DNA of 64,000 nt from Corynebacterium liangguodongii (GCF_003070865.1 NZ_CP026948.1:1302001-1366000); one strand, 5' to 3'; shown: positions 35,886-46,343, counted from the stretch's first letter. The notes: generated by a model from the letters alone, not told the origin. Numbers and translations are program-made.

Positions 35886-36809
35886 ATGGGCAATAGAGAA
35901 TATCGGCCAACACTTGCACAGCTGCGAACCTTTGTCACTATCGCGGAGCACAAGCACTTCGGCACTGCCGCGCACAAGCTCAACATCTCGCAGCCCTCAC
36001 TCTCCCAGGCCCTCGTCACCCTGGAGAGCGGGCTGGGGATTCAGCTTATCGAGCGCTCGACCCGCAAGGTGATTGTCACCCCCGTGGGCCAGGAGCTGCT
36101 CCCGCTGGCCAAGGCCACCTTGGATGCCGCCGACGCGTTCGCTGCGCGCTCCCGCGGCGCGCTCGGCGTCCTCTCCGGCGCACTCAACATCGGCGTCATC
36201 CCGACGCTCACGCCGTATATCCTCCCGGAGTTTCTCAAGCTCTCCTGCGACCACTTTCCGGACCTCAAGCCCCAGGTCGTCGAGGATCGTACGGCGGCGC
36301 TGTTGGATAGGCTGCGCGACGGCGCGATCGATGTGGCGGTCGTCGCGCTGCCGACGAGCCAGGCCGGGTTCGACGAGCAGCAGCTCTTCACCGAGCGCCT
36401 CGTGGCCGTCACCCCGGCATCGCACCCGCTGGCCGGGAGGAAGAACCTCACCGCCGACGAGCTCGGCGAGCTCGACGCCGAGCTCGCCCACCCCTGCCGG
36501 GTGGAACACGCCCACACGCCGACGAGCGCGGCGTTTTCGGTGCGCGCCTCTTCGCTGGCCACGATCATGCACCTCGTCGCCGAGGGCCTCACCGCAACCG
36601 TGCTGCCGGAATCCGCGGTTGCCAGCGAGTGCATCCGCCCGGGGCTGAGCGTGGCCACGTTTGATGAATCGGTGGGGGCGGTGAGGACTATCGGGTTGAT
36701 CTCCCGGCCGTCGTCGTCACGCTCCGTGGAGTATCGCGCGCTCGGCGAGCTGATCTCGCTGGCGCACTCCCGGGTGATCGAGCGGGGCAAGCAGCTCATC
36801 GGGGGCTAG
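35886..36809 (+). CDS. oxyR: OxyR-type LysR regulator with altered redox loop
   Basis: A 307-residue LysR regulator. The N-terminal helix-turn-helix (PTLAQLRTFVTIAEHKHFGTAA) and the hydrogen-peroxide pocket segment IPTLTPYILP are those of corynebacterial OxyR, and the locus (before hrpA) agrees. The usual DDGHCLRDQ loop with the peroxidatic cysteine is replaced by AELAHPCRVEHAHTP. One cysteine (Cys204) remains, and no resolving cysteine follows about 9 residues later. The only others are Cys121 and Cys249. The loop is also about five residues shorter than in E. coli. TACACT (35873-35878), 7 bases, then ATG 35886 gives a leaderless start. Peroxide sensing may differ from the standard mechanism. 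Confidence 0.82.
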   Translation: MGNREYRPTLAQLRTFVTIAEHKHFGTAAHKLNISQPSLSQALVTLESGLGIQLIERSTRKVIVTPVGQELLPLAKATLDAADAFAARSRGALGVLSGALNIGVIPTLTPYILPEFLKLSCDHFPDLKPQVVEDRTAALLDRLRDGAIDVAVVALPTSQAGFDEQQLFTERLVAVTPASHPLAGRKNLTADELGELDAELAHPCRVEHAHTPTSAAFSVRASSLATIMHLVAEGLTATVLPESAVASECIRPGLSVATFDESVGAVRTIGLISRPSSSRSVEYRALGELISLAHSRVIERGKQLIGG

Positions 36810-36824
36810 AATCGTTCCCCAGAT

Positions 36825-39800
36825 ATGAACGATTCCCACAATGCAGCCGCCGAACAGCGCGCCGAGCTCTACCGGCGCCTCGGCTCCGTCGAGATCGCCG
36901 AGGAGCGCCGCTTCAAGCGCCGCCTTGATAAGGCGCGCGCCCCGCAGGCGTTTGCCGCCATTGCCGCAGACATCGATGCCTCCGCCGCGGTCGTCGCCGC
37001 GCGCGAGAAGGCGATCCCGGAGATCACCTACCCCGTGCAGCTCCCCGTCTCCGCGCGGCGCTCCGACATCACGGAACTGATCGCCGCCCACCAGGTCGTT
37101 ATCGTCGCCGGCGAGACGGGATCGGGCAAGACCACCCAGATCCCGAAAATGCTCCTCGAGCTCGGCCGCGGCCGCCGCGGGCTCATCGGGCACACCCAGC
37201 CGCGTCGACTCGCCGCGCGCACGGTGGCCGAGCGCATCGCCGACGAGCTCGGGCAATCCGTGGGCGAGAGCGTGGGCTACGCCATTCGTTTCGACGACAC
37301 AGTCAGCCCCACGAGCGCAGTCAAGCTCATGACGGACGGCATCCTGCTCGCCGAGATGCAGCGGGACCGCTACCTCAACGCCTACGACACAATCGTCATC
37401 GACGAGGCCCACGAGCGCTCCCTCAACATCGATTTCCTGCTGGGCTACCTCAAGCAGCTCCTGCCCAAGCGCCCGGACCTGAAGGTCGTGATCACCTCGG
37501 CGACGATTGACCCGCAGCGCTTCGCCGCCCACTTCGCCGACGCGGAAGGCAACCCCGCCCCGATCATCGAGGTCTCGGGGCGCACGTACCCCGTGGAGGT
37601 GCGCTACCGCCCGCTCGTCGAGGTCGTCGGGGGCAAAGAGGTTGACACCGACATGATCGACGGCGTCGTGAGCGCCTGCGAGGAGCTCATGGGCGAGGGA
37701 GAGGGAGACATCTTGTGCTTCTTCGCCTCCGAGCGCGACATCCGCGATTGCATGGAGGCCATCGAAAAGAAGCACTGGCGCGGGGTGGAGGTCACCCCCC
37801 TGTTCGGCAGGCTCTCCAACGCGGAGCAGCACCGCGTGTTCTCCCCGCACTCCGGGCGGCGCATCGTGCTCTCGACGAACATCGCCGAGACCTCCCTGAC
37901 TGTGCCGGGCATCCACTACGTTGTCGATACCGGCTTAGCCCGCATCTCCCGGTATTCCACGCGCACGAAGGTCCAGCGCCTGCCCATCGAGGAAATCTCG
38001 CAGGCCTCCGCGAACCAGCGCTCCGGGCGCTCCGGCCGCGTCGCAGACGGCATCGCCATCCGCCTGTACTCCGAGGAGAACTTCCACGCCCGCCAGGAGT
38101 TTACTGATCCAGAGATCCTGCGCACGAACCTCGCCAGCGTCATCTTGCAGATGATCTCCCTGCGCTTGGGCGATATCTCCGAGTTCCCGTTCATCGAGCC
38201 GCCGGATCAGAAATCGATCCGCGATGGGCTGCTGTTGCTCCACGAGCTCGGGGCAACGACGGACCGCGAGGCCGGCGGCGCGCCTGTCCTCACCGCGATC
38301 GGCCGCGATATCGCCCGCATCCCGGTCGATCCGAAGATGGCGCGCATGCTCGTCGAGGCCAACCGGCTCGGCGTGTTGGAAGACGTCACGGTCATCGTCG
38401 CCCAGATGACCATCCAGGACGTGCGCGAGCGCCCACTCGAGCAGCAGGCCCAGGCCGATCAGGCGCACGCGAGGTTTAAAGACAAGGAGTCCGATTTCGC
38501 CTCCGCGCTCAAGCTGTGGGACTACATCGGGCAATCGCGCGACGAGCTTACCGGCAACTCCTTCCGCAAACGGATGAAGCGGGAGTTCCTGCACTACATG
38601 CGCATCCGCGAGTGGTACGACCTGGTGCGCCAGCTGAGGGACGTCGAAAAGCAGCTCGGATACTCGCGCGCGGAGGACGTCGCCGGGGAACGCGACCTCG
38701 AGTCCATCCATAAATCGCTGCTCACCGGGCTGTTGTCCAACGTCGGTGCGCGCGAGGGCAATTCCAAGGAGTTCCAGGGCACCCGCGGCACGCGCTTTGT
38801 CATCTTCCCCGGCTCGACGCTGGCGAAGCGCCCGCCGGAGTTCGTCATGGCTGGCGAGCTGGTGGAGACCTCGCGGCTCTTTGCGCGCGACGTGGCCAAG
38901 ATCAAGCCCGAGTGGGTCGAGGCCGCAGCCCGTGATCTGCTCAAGCACAGCTACTCCGAGCCCGTGTGGTCGCGCAAGCGCTCGGCGGCGATGGTGCACC
39001 AAACCTCGCTGCTCTATGGGCTGCCGATCGTGCGCGACAGGCTCGTGCCCTACCATCACGTCGACGCGGAGGCGGCCCGCTCCATGTTCATCCGCCACGC
39101 GCTCATCGCCGGGGATTGGAACCGCCACCACACCTTCATCGAGCACAACGACAAGGCGCTGGCGGAGGCGGCCGAGGTCGAGGAGAAGGTGCGCCGGCGC
39201 GGCCTCGTCGTCGACGAGGACACGCTTTTTGACTTCTACGACTCGAAGCTACCGGCCACAGTAACCACCGCGCGGCACTTCGATTCCTGGTGGAAGAAGA
39301 AAAGGCGCGAGGACCAGCACTTCCTTGACTTCGATCCCGCATCGCTTATCGACGCCACCGTCGACGCCTCCGCGGAAGACTTCCCCTCCACCTGGCGCCA
39401 GGGGTCGATCGACTTTGACCTGCGCTACACCTTCGAACCCGGCGATCCCTTCGACGGGGTGCGGGTGGATATCCCCGTGCCGCTGCTCGCGGGCTTTTCC
39501 GCCGAGGGATTCGACTGGCTCGTCCCGGGCCTGCGCCTCGAGCTTGTCACCGAGCTCATCCGCACCCTGCCTAAAGCGTTGCGACGCTCCGTCGTCCCCG
39601 CGCCCGATTTCGCCGGCCTCGCCATGAGCAGGCTCTCCCCCGGCGAGGGCCGGCTCGTGGACCAGCTTGCAGACGCCCTGCGCGCGCTCGGCGGGGCGGG
39701 CATCAATGCCCAGGACTTTCGCCCCACCGCGCTACCCGCCCACCTGAGGGTTACCTTCGCCGCGATTGACAAGCGCGGCGAAGTCATCGACCACGATAAG

Positions 39801-40745
39801 GACCTCCACGCGCTCAAGGAGCGACAGTCGGGCAAGATCCGCTCCTCGGTGGCGAAGGCCAGCAGGTCGAGCGAGACGACGGTCGCGCGGAAGTGGACGG
39901 CGCAGACCCTCGGCGCGGTCCCCGAAAGCGTCACCACCACGATCGAGGGCAACGCAGTGGCGGCCTACCCCGCCCTCGAGGTCACCCCCGACGGCGTGAA
40001 GGTTGCGGTGCACGCCACGAAGGCCGCCGCCGACGCCTCGATGCTCACCGCGACGCTCACGCTCCTGCTGCGGGAGATCCCGATCTCGCCCGGGCAGATG
40101 ACCAAGGGCCTACCGCTGCGCCAGAAAGTAGCGGTGGAGAACTACCCGCACGGCGGTGCGCAGGGGCTTGTTGACGACGCCCGGGCCGCCACCATCCGCG
40201 ACCTCATGCTCTCCCACGGCGGCCCGGTGCGCACCCCGGAGGAGTTCGATGAGCTGCTCTCCGCCGTAAAGCCCAAGGTTGCCTCCGGGGTGCGCCAGAA
40301 GGTCGTCGCCCTCGCGCCGGCGCTCGTGGCGTACGGCGCTATCGCCCAGGAGCTCGACGCGTGGGAGGGCCCGGCGATTGAGGATATGCGCGCCCAGCTC
40401 GACTTCTTCCTGCCGGAGCACGCCGTGACGGTCCACGGCACCGACCGCCTCGCGCACCTGCCGCGCTACATCGAGGCGATGCGCATCCGGCTCGATGATA
40501 TGGCCATCGACCCGGACCGGGACGCCGACCGCCAAGACGCGGTGGCCTCGTTAACGCAGCGCCTCGAAGCAAAGCTGCGCGCGCTGCCGGCGGCCGCGCG
40601 GAAGTCGAGGGAGGTCAAGGACATCTACTGGCAGCTCCAGGAGCTGCGCGTGAGCCTCTTCGCGCAGAGATTGGGCACGCCCAAGCCGGTGAGCGAGAGG
40701 CGGATCGAGAAAATGATCGACGCCCTGGGCACGGGGGCACGCTAG
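36825..40745 (+). CDS. hrpA: ATP-dependent RNA helicase HrpA
   Basis: A 1306-residue DEAH helicase of normal HrpA length. Motif I is [13 protein letters not shown], motif [12 protein letters not shown], motif [12 protein letters not shown], and motif [14 protein letters not shown]. Helicase-associated and OB domains follow, and the C-terminal third is the DUF3418 domain. HrpA works on structured mRNA and stalled ribosomes in other bacteria. It starts at ATG 36825, 15 bases after oxyR. Its stop overlaps the nrdR stop on the opposite strand by 4 bases. Confidence 0.95.
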   Translation: MNDSHNAAAEQRAELYRRLGSVEIAEERRFKRRLDKARAPQAFAAIAADIDASAAVVAAREKAIPEITYPVQLPVSARRSDITELIAAHQVVIVAGETGSGKTTQIPKMLLELGRGRRGLIGHTQPRRLAARTVAERIADELGQSVGESVGYAIRFDDTVSPTSAVKLMTDGILLAEMQRDRYLNAYDTIVIDEAHERSLNIDFLLGYLKQLLPKRPDLKVVITSATIDPQRFAAHFADAEGNPAPIIEVSGRTYPVEVRYRPLVEVVGGKEVDTDMIDGVVSACEELMGEGEGDILCFFASERDIRDCMEAIEKKHWRGVEVTPLFGRLSNAEQHRVFSPHSGRRIVLSTNIAETSLTVPGIHYVVDTGLARISRYSTRTKVQRLPIEEISQASANQRSGRSGRVADGIAIRLYSEENFHARQEFTDPEILRTNLASVILQMISLRLGDISEFPFIEPPDQKSIRDGLLLLHELGATTDREAGGAPVLTAIGRDIARIPVDPKMARMLVEANRLGVLEDVTVIVAQMTIQDVRERPLEQQAQADQAHARFKDKESDFASALKLWDYIGQSRDELTGNSFRKRMKREFLHYMRIREWYDLVRQLRDVEKQLGYSRAEDVAGERDLESIHKSLLTGLLSNVGAREGNSKEFQGTRGTRFVIFPGSTLAKRPPEFVMAGELVETSRLFARDVAKIKPEWVEAAARDLLKHSYSEPVWSRKRSAAMVHQTSLLYGLPIVRDRLVPYHHVDAEAARSMFIRHALIAGDWNRHHTFIEHNDKALAEAAEVEEKVRRRGLVVDEDTLFDFYDSKLPATVTTARHFDSWWKKKRREDQHFLDFDPASLIDATVDASAEDFPSTWRQGSIDFDLRYTFEPGDPFDGVRVDIPVPLLAGFSAEGFDWLVPGLRLELVTELIRTLPKALRRSVVPAPDFAGLAMSRLSPGEGRLVDQLADALRALGGAGINAQDFRPTALPAHLRVTFAAIDKRGEVIDHDKDLHALKERQSGKIRSSVAKASRSSETTVARKWTAQTLGAVPESVTTTIEGNAVAAYPALEVTPDGVKVAVHATKAAADASMLTATLTLLLREIPISPGQMTKGLPLRQKVAVENYPHGGAQGLVDDARAATIRDLMLSHGGPVRTPEEFDELLSAVKPKVASGVRQKVVALAPALVAYGAIAQELDAWEGPAIEDMRAQLDFFLPEHAVTVHGTDRLAHLPRYIEAMRIRLDDMAIDPDRDADRQDAVASLTQRLEAKLRALPAAARKSREVKDIYWQLQELRVSLFAQRLGTPKPVSERRIEKMIDALGTGAR

Positions 40746-41200
40746 AAGTCCTCCCGGTCGCGGCGGCGCATGAGCCGGATCTCGGACTCGAAGTCGTCGG
40801 CCGATTCGAAGGACTTGTACACGGAGGCGAAGCGCAGGTATGCAACCTCGTCGAGGGCACGCAGCGGCTCGAGCACGGCGAGGCCGACATCGTTCGCGTC
40901 GACCTGTGAGCTGCCGTGGCTGCGCACCGTCTCCTCGACCTGCTGCGCGAGGCGTTTGAGGGCATCGTCCGAGACGTCGCGGCCCTGGCAGGCCCGGCGC
41001 ACGCCGTTGATGAGCTTGTCCCGGTCGAAAGGTTCGCTCACCCCGTTGCGCTTGACCACCATGAGCACGGCCTTCTCCACCGTCGTAAACCTGCCCCCGC
41101 ACTGTGCGCACTCGCGGCGGCGGCGGATGGCCGATCCAGCGTCGATGACACGGGAGTCGAGCACGCGGGAATGGTCGTTGTGGCAAAACGGGCAGTGCAT
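40742..41200 (-). CDS. nrdR: Transcriptional repressor NrdR
   Basis: A 152-residue nucleotide-sensing repressor of ribonucleotide reductase genes. The zinc ribbon (Cys3, Cys6, Cys31, Cys34; [15 protein letters not shown] then [11 protein letters not shown]) and the ATP-cone ([27 protein letters not shown]) are both complete. ATG 41200 has GAGGAGG about 12 bases upstream. It is transcribed in the same direction as divS, about 70 bases further upstream, and may share its SOS-linked transcript, as the lexA-divS-nrdR cluster is conserved. Confidence 0.96.
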   Translation of the reverse strand: MHCPFCHNDHSRVLDSRVIDAGSAIRRRRECAQCGGRFTTVEKAVLMVVKRNGVSEPFDRDKLINGVRRACQGRDVSDDALKRLAQQVEETVRSHGSSQVDANDVGLAVLEPLRALDEVAYLRFASVYKSFESADDFESEIRLMRRRDREDF

Positions 41201-41269
41201 GGGATTCGACGGCCTCCTCGTGGCGGGTGCTAACCGCCTCGATGTTACCCGGGGGAGCCTCGCTGCCAG

Positions 41270-41638
41270 CTAGCGGACGCTGGCGATGGAGACCTCCGCG
41301 ACGCCGCCGCCCCCCTGTGTCGAGGCGTCGGTGCCGAAGGCTCCGCCCGCGGCCGATCCCACGATCAGCGCCAGACCGAGGATCACGCCCATGAGGATGC
41401 CGGCACGGTTTTCGTGGCGAGTTTCGAACGCAGGAGTAGCGCTTACTCCCGAGGCTTGCTCGAAGCGTTTTTCACGCCCATAGTTTCGATGCGGAACTCC
41501 TCTCGTTCGAACACCCGACGGGCGGCGAGGGCACCTCGGCGCCGCGGGGATGTCCCACACCTCAGCGGGCAGCACCTCAGCCAGGTGCTCGCGGTAGGCC
41601 GCCTGCGGTGCGTTGTTGCGCTCAATCTGGATGGTCAT
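41270..41638 (-). CDS. divS: SOS cell-division suppressor DivS-like protein
   Basis: A 122-residue protein with one transmembrane helix (about 84-104, LMGVILGLALIVGSAAGGAF), divergent from lexA and followed by nrdR. In C. glutamicum the gene in this position encodes DivS, which blocks septation during the SOS response. Sequence conservation in the family is low, so the call rests mainly on position, size and topology. No LysM domain is seen, unlike the M. tuberculosis counterpart ChiZ. ATG 41638 follows GAAAGGAC. Confidence 0.7.
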   Translation of the reverse strand: MTIQIERNNAPQAAYREHLAEVLPAEVWDIPAAPRCPRRPSGVRTRGVPHRNYGREKRFEQASGVSATPAFETRHENRAGILMGVILGLALIVGSAAGGAFGTDASTQGGGGVAEVSIASVR

Positions 41639-41702
41639 GGCGGTGTCCTTTCGTTGTGTAGCTTCATTCTATGAACGGCCCGGACACGTTCGAACGAACC
41701 AT

Positions 41703-41811
41703 GCGCTCACGTGTTCGATTCCGCACTTCAGTTCGATTTATATCACCCCTGAGCGACGATGTCTACCCCACGCCGCAAAAAGTCGAACACACTTGCCACA
41801 TCTGGTACCTT
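41703..41811. promoter_or_regulatory. lexA/divS control region with candidate SOS boxes
   Basis: The 213-base gap between divS and lexA has two LexA-like sites. One is GCGCTCA-CG-TGTTCGA (41703-41718), with a perfect right half. The other is TCGAACA-CA-CTTGCCA (41783-41798), with a perfect left half and lying just upstream of a TACCTT -10 (41806-41811) for lexA. Each has only one strong half-site, so LexA binding is plausible, not proven. Confidence 0.4.
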
Positions 41812-41851
41812 GGTAGCCACGACCGACCCCACCCGCACCGAAGGAGCACCC

Positions 41852-42535
41852 GTGGCCCGCAAGAAAGACGACACCACCCTCGACCTCAGCGTCCTGTCCG
41901 ACCGCCAACGCCGCATCCTGGAGGTCATCCAGGATGCGGTAGTCCTGCGCGGGTACCCGCCGAGCATCCGCGAGATCGGCGACGCCGCCGGCCTGCAGTC
42001 CACCTCGTCCGTCGCCTACCAGCTCAAGGAGCTGGAAAAGAAGGGCTTCTTGCGGCGCGATCCGAACAAGCCCCGGGCGGTTGACCTGCGCCACCTGCCT
42101 GAGCCGAGGTCTACTCGCGAGCCCGCCCCAAAGGCCCCGCAGGCACCCGAGGACGCCTCCCAGGCGCGCTACATTCCCGTCGTCGGGCAGATAGCGGCGG
42201 GCTCGCCCATCCTCGCGGAGGAAAACGTCGAAAGCTACTACCCGTTGCCCGAGGAACTGGTGGGTGACGGCGAGCTCTACATGCTGCGCGTCATAGGCGA
42301 GTCGATGAGGGACGCCGGTATCCTCGACGGGGACTGGGTCGTCGTGCACTCTCAGCCCGTCGCGGAGGAAGGGGATTTCGTCGCCGCCCTGCTCGACGGC
42401 GAGGCGACGGTCAAGGAGTTCCACCGGGATTCGACCGGTGTCTGGCTGCTCCCCCACAACGACGCGTTTACCCCAATCAAGGGGGAGAACGCGGAGATTA
42501 TGGGCCGGGTTGTTTCCGTTTTCCGCACGCTCTAG
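41852..42535 (+). CDS. lexA: SOS repressor LexA
   Basis: A 227-residue repressor and self-cleaving protease. The winged helix has [31 protein letters not shown]. The self-cleavage site is Ala116-Gly117 ([11 protein letters not shown]), with the catalytic dyad Ser151 (IGESMRD) and Lys188 (ATVKEF). GTG 41852 was chosen because AAGGAG stands 5 bases before it and the length then equals that of related LexA. Upstream in-frame codons to 41759 lack a ribosome site. Divergent from divS, with candidate operators between them. Confidence 0.95.
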   Translation: MARKKDDTTLDLSVLSDRQRRILEVIQDAVVLRGYPPSIREIGDAAGLQSTSSVAYQLKELEKKGFLRRDPNKPRAVDLRHLPEPRSTREPAPKAPQAPEDASQARYIPVVGQIAAGSPILAEENVESYYPLPEELVGDGELYMLRVIGESMRDAGILDGDWVVVHSQPVAEEGDFVAALLDGEATVKEFHRDSTGVWLLPHNDAFTPIKGENAEIMGRVVSVFRTL

Positions 42536-42555
42536 GGCATACTTGCGCGCGGGCA

Positions 42556-42573
42556 CCACCCCCGTGGGGGTGG
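42556..42573 (+). terminator. GC hairpin after lexA
   Basis: CCACCCCC pairs with GGGGGTGG across a two-base turn, 20 bases past the lexA stop. There is no T-tract, so it may be a terminator-like or mRNA-stabilising hairpin rather than a classic intrinsic terminator. Confidence 0.4.
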
Positions 42574-42684
42574 GTTGGACACGGCCAGCATCCCGCGGCG
42601 CGGGCTTTCCGGGACAATGGTCGTCAACGGCCACCGCGGCCGCCCGGTTTATTCCACCCGCTCACCACCCGAGGAGCGCGACGC

Positions 42685-43470
42685 ATGTACGCAGAAGAAC
42701 GCAGGCGCCAGATCGCCTCTCTAACGGCGATTGAGGGCCGCGTCAACGTCACCGACTTGGCGGAGAAGTTCCACGTCACGGCCGAGACGGTCAGGCGGGA
42801 CCTCGCCGTGCTCCACCGGCAGGGGGTAGTGCACCGGGTCCACGGCGGCGCGGTGGCGAGCCAATCGTTCCTCACCACAGAGTTCTCGCTCGATGCCCGC
42901 TCCCGCTCCGCCTCGACGGCGAAGTCTGCCATCGCCCAGGCGGCGCTGCGATTTGTCCCGGAGCACTCCGAGGGCGGGATCTTTCTCGACGCGGGGACGT
43001 CGATTAGCGCCTTCGCGAAACTGCTCGCCACCGACCCGCGGGCGGCCTCGTGGCCAATTGTGACCAACTCGCTGCCGATCGCGCTCGATCTCTCCACGGC
43101 CGGCCTGCCCCACGTGCACCTGCTCGGCGGATCTGTCCGCGCGATCACGCAAGCCGTGGTCGGAGCGATGGCGCTGCGCTCGCTCGCGCTCATGCGCGCG
43201 GACGTCGCGTTCATCGGCACCAACGCGCTAAGCGTCGACCACGGCCTGTCCACCGCGGACGCGCAGGAGGCGGCGATTAAATCCGCCATGGTCACCAACG
43301 CCCGCATGGTGGTTGTGCTGTGCGATTCGACGAAAATCGGCAACGACTATTTGGTGAGCTTCGCCTCCCTCGACGACATAGATGTCGTCGTGACCGACTC
43401 CGGGGCGCCCGAGAGCATCGTCTCCGAGCTGACCGAGCGCGGCGTCGAAGTCGTCACCGTCGGCTCATAG
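42685..43470 (+). CDS. DeoR-family sugar regulator (SugR/FruR type)
   Basis: A 261-residue repressor. MYAEERRRQIASLTAIEGRVNVTDLAEKF and TAETVRRDLAVLHRQG form the DeoR helix-turn-helix. The sensor domain has IFLDAGTSI, VTNSLPIAL, LLGGSVR and ADVAFIGTNAL, which bind a sugar phosphate such as fructose-1-phosphate or fructose-6-phosphate. C. glutamicum has two such proteins here, SugR and FruR. This window has only one, so I leave the symbol open. It lies 86 bases before the pfkB-ptsF operon and probably controls it and other PTS genes. Confidence 0.85.
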   Translation: MYAEERRRQIASLTAIEGRVNVTDLAEKFHVTAETVRRDLAVLHRQGVVHRVHGGAVASQSFLTTEFSLDARSRSASTAKSAIAQAALRFVPEHSEGGIFLDAGTSISAFAKLLATDPRAASWPIVTNSLPIALDLSTAGLPHVHLLGGSVRAITQAVVGAMALRSLALMRADVAFIGTNALSVDHGLSTADAQEAAIKSAMVTNARMVVVLCDSTKIGNDYLVSFASLDDIDVVVTDSGAPESIVSELTERGVEVVTVGS

Positions 43471-43485
43471 CCCCCGGGTCCCGCG

Positions 43486-43514
43486 TTGACCGCTGCGGGC
43501 GCGCTGGCCATAAT
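43486..43514 (+). promoter_or_regulatory. Promoter of the 1-phosphofructokinase/PTS operon
   Basis: TTGACC (43486-43491), a 17-base spacer and CATAAT (43509-43514) are close to the sigma-70 consensus. It lies between the regulator and pfkB, so the transport genes have their own start in addition to any read-through. Confidence 0.6.
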
Positions 43515-43556
43515 TGGGAGAGTTTCGCTGGGACCGAGCCGGAGGATAGCCGCACT

Positions 43557-44525
43557 GTGATCATCACCTTTACCCCCAACCCCAGCATCGACGCCACGTT
43601 GAGGCTCGAGGTGCTCTCCACCGGTGGGGTGAACCGCACGGTGAGCGCGCAGCGCGAACCCGGGGGCAAAGGCATCAACGTCTCCCACGCGTGCGCGAAG
43701 GCGCGCTGCGATACCCTGGCCATCGCCCCGTGCGGCCCCGCCGACCCTTTCACGCTCATCTGCCGCAACTCCGGTATCCCTTTGAAATCCGTGCCCATCT
43801 CCGGCCCCATCCGCACGAACACCACGCTGACGGAGGCGGACGGGACGACGACGAAGATTAATGAGACAGGACCGCTGCTCAGCGGCCAGGACATCGAGCG
43901 CATCGCCGATACGCTCATTGCCACCGTCGCCGAATCGCGCGCGGACGCCGTGGTCATGGCCGGATCCTTGCCTCCTGGCGCGCCCCCGGAGTGGTACGCC
44001 ACCCTCGCGATGTCCGCGCGCAAGGCCTGCCCGGGTGCGCTCATCGCCATCGACACCTCCGATGACCCGCTGCTCCGGCTCGGCGCGCGCCTCGAGCAGG
44101 CGGCCCCGGATGTGCTCAAGCCCAACGCGTTCGAGCTCGCGCACCTCACCGGGGCCGACGGGGCGCTTCTTGAGTCCCAGGCGGCCCGCGGCGATTTCTC
44201 CCGCGTGGTCTCCGCCGCGCGGGAGCTCACTGACTCCGGGGTCAAGGAGGTGTTGGTGACCCTGGGTGCGGCCGGCGCCTGCCTGGTCACCGCCGAGGGA
44301 GCGTGGGCCGCCTCCCCGCCGCCGGTGGCGGAGGTATCCACGGTCGGGGCCGGCGATAGCGCGCTGGCCGGCTACGTCATGGCCCGGGTGGGCGGCGCGC
44401 CGCCCGCCGAGTGCGTGCGCCGCAGCGTCGCCTACGGCTCTGCGGCGACGGCGATCCCCGGCACCGGCATCCCCGCGCCGGGGGATATTGACTTGGCACG
44501 CACTGAGGTCGTGGCCCTGGCATGA
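43557..44525 (+). CDS. fruK: 1-Phosphofructokinase (PfkB family)
   Basis: A 322-residue kinase that turns fructose-1-phosphate, made by the fructose PTS, into fructose-1,6-bisphosphate. PfkB signatures are EPGGKGINVSHACAKA and the ATP-site VSTVGAGDSALAGYVMA, whose Asp is the catalytic base. GTG 43557 begins IITFTPNPSIDAT, the standard N-terminus, with GGAGG 11 bases before it. The frame continues upstream but into the regulator. The stop overlaps the EIIABC start as ATGA. Confidence 0.9.
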   Translation: MIITFTPNPSIDATLRLEVLSTGGVNRTVSAQREPGGKGINVSHACAKARCDTLAIAPCGPADPFTLICRNSGIPLKSVPISGPIRTNTTLTEADGTTTKINETGPLLSGQDIERIADTLIATVAESRADAVVMAGSLPPGAPPEWYATLAMSARKACPGALIAIDTSDDPLLRLGARLEQAAPDVLKPNAFELAHLTGADGALLESQAARGDFSRVVSAARELTDSGVKEVLVTLGAAGACLVTAEGAWAASPPPVAEVSTVGAGDSALAGYVMARVGGAPPAECVRRSVAYGSAATAIPGTGIPAPGDIDLARTEVVALA

Positions 44526-46303
44526 TCTCCGCTCGCTGCGTTGCCCTCGACGTCGACCTGGGCGATAGCCCGGGGGCGGTAATTTCTGCGTTGACCGGCA
44601 TGTTGGCCGACGAGGGCGCGGTAGCCGATGCCGGAGAGCTCTGCGCGGCGGCTCTGCGCCGCGAGGGCGCATCGGGCACGGGGGTTGCCGGGCGCATCGC
44701 CATCCCGCACGCCCGCACCGACGGCGTGCTGCGCCCCGCCGTCGCTTGTGCCAGGCTTTCGCGCCCGGTCGATTTCTCCGGCCCCGATGGGGACGCGGAC
44801 CTTGTGTTCTTCCTCGCCGTTCCCTCATCCGAGCAGCGCGCCCACCTCAAGGTTCTCTCGTCCCTGGCGCGGGCGCTCGCTCGGGGCGGGCTGGCCGAAC
44901 GGCTGCGCGCCGCGGAATCACCGCAAGACGCCGCAGATGAGATCTCCCGCGCCCTCGGCGGTGCGGGCGCGCCGCGGTCCCCCGCCGCAACCATCGCGGC
45001 GGTGACGGCGTGCCCGACGGGGGTGGCGCACACCTACCTTGCGGCGGAGGCCTTGGAGGCCGCCGCGCGCGAGCGCGAAGGGGTGGTGTTGCGGGTGGAG
45101 ACGCAGGGCGCATCGGGCACGGATGCCCTCGATCCCGGGTTCATTGCCCAGGCGGATGCCGTGATCCTCGCCGCTGATGTCGCCGTGCTCGGTGCCGAGC
45201 GCTTCGCGGGAAAGCCGCTCGTCGAGTGCTCGACGCGCGAGGCGATCGATTCGCCGGGCACGCTTATCGACGCCGCGTTGTCCGCCCCCGCCCGCAATCC
45301 CGCCCGCGAACCCTCCCCCGGCCCGGGCCTCGCGGGGAGGGTGTGGGGCGCGGCGATGACGTCGCTAAGCGTCGCGGTGCCCCTGGCCGTGACGGCTGCC
45401 GCGCTCACGGCCCTCGGCGATGTCACGGGCGCCTGGGGGCTCGTGGCCTTAGGCGCCGCCGCGCACATGGGCCTCGCCCCCGCGCTTTCCGGTTCCATCG
45501 CCTGGGCTCTCGGCGGGCGCGCTGCCGTTGCCCCCGGTCTCATCGGCGGCGTGCTGGCTGCGGGCGGGGCAAGCCCCGTGGCGGCGGTGCTCTCTGGGGT
45601 GGCCGCCGGCGCGTGCGCCGGGTGGTTGAGGGCCCTGCGCCCGCCCCGCGCGCTCGCCCCGCTGGCCCCGTTTTTTACTCTCGTCCTCACCCCGGCGCTC
45701 GGGGCGCTGGCCGTCGGCGCTCTCACGTGGGCTGCGACCGGCGCGCTCGGGGCCGCGCAGGAGTGGCACGTGCCGCCGGGCGTCGCCGTGGGCGCGGGGG
45801 TGCTGCTCGCGGCTGCGTGCGGCGCCGCGATGTGCTACGACCTCGGCGGGCCCGTGAACAAGGCGGCCTACTTCTTAGCCGTCGCGGGCCTCGTCGACCA
45901 GGGCCCCGCGAGTGCTTGCCTCGCCGCGGCGGTAATGGCCGCGGGCATGACCCCACCGCTCGCCTACAGCGCCGCCGCGGCGGTGGCACCACGGTTGTTC
46001 TCCCCCGCCGAACGCGCCGCCGCCACAACGGCCTGGCTCTCCGGCCTCGCCTTCATCACCGAGGCAGCGCGCCCCTTCGGCCCGGGCCCGGCCGTGGTGC
46101 TCGGCGGCGCGGTCGCCGGGGCCGTGTCGGTGGCGTGCGGTGCACAGACGGGCGCGCCGCACGGCGGGGCGTTTGTGTGGTTTACCTTCGCCTCCCCCCT
46201 CGCGTTCGCCGCCGCGGTGGCCGCCGGGGTGGCGGTTGCGGGTGGTGGGATCGTGGCCGCGCGGTGGCGTCCTCACGCACGCGTAGCGCAGACTGGTGCG
46301 TAG
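44522..46303 (+). CDS. ptsF: Fructose PTS permease EIIABC
   Basis: A 593-residue fused transporter that takes up and phosphorylates fructose. EIIA comes first (phosphohistidine His63 in RIAIPHARTDG), then EIIB (phosphocysteine Cys164 in AVTACPTGVAHTYLAAEAL), then EIIC from about residue 275 with about eight hydrophobic segments, including CYDLGGPVNKAAYFLAVAG and ITEAARPF. It is shorter than the C. glutamicum PtsF that I recall (about 690), and the EIIC part is unusually alanine-rich and divergent. Key residues are kept, so it is probably active. Fructose specificity comes from the family and the adjacent 1-phosphofructokinase. Confidence 0.87.
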   Translation: MISARCVALDVDLGDSPGAVISALTGMLADEGAVADAGELCAAALRREGASGTGVAGRIAIPHARTDGVLRPAVACARLSRPVDFSGPDGDADLVFFLAVPSSEQRAHLKVLSSLARALARGGLAERLRAAESPQDAADEISRALGGAGAPRSPAATIAAVTACPTGVAHTYLAAEALEAAAREREGVVLRVETQGASGTDALDPGFIAQADAVILAADVAVLGAERFAGKPLVECSTREAIDSPGTLIDAALSAPARNPAREPSPGPGLAGRVWGAAMTSLSVAVPLAVTAAALTALGDVTGAWGLVALGAAAHMGLAPALSGSIAWALGGRAAVAPGLIGGVLAAGGASPVAAVLSGVAAGACAGWLRALRPPRALAPLAPFFTLVLTPALGALAVGALTWAATGALGAAQEWHVPPGVAVGAGVLLAAACGAAMCYDLGGPVNKAAYFLAVAGLVDQGPASACLAAAVMAAGMTPPLAYSAAAAVAPRLFSPAERAAATTAWLSGLAFITEAARPFGPGPAVVLGGAVAGAVSVACGAQTGAPHGGAFVWFTFASPLAFAAAVAAGVAVAGGGIVAARWRPHARVAQTGA

Positions 46304-46343
46304 ACTGGTATGGAGCAATACTGCAGACGAAAGGTAATTCGAG

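Noticed and set aside
42556..42573. Classic rho-independent terminator of lexA
   Set aside because: The stem is strong, but the loop is very short and no T-tract follows. It is kept only as a hairpin with low confidence.
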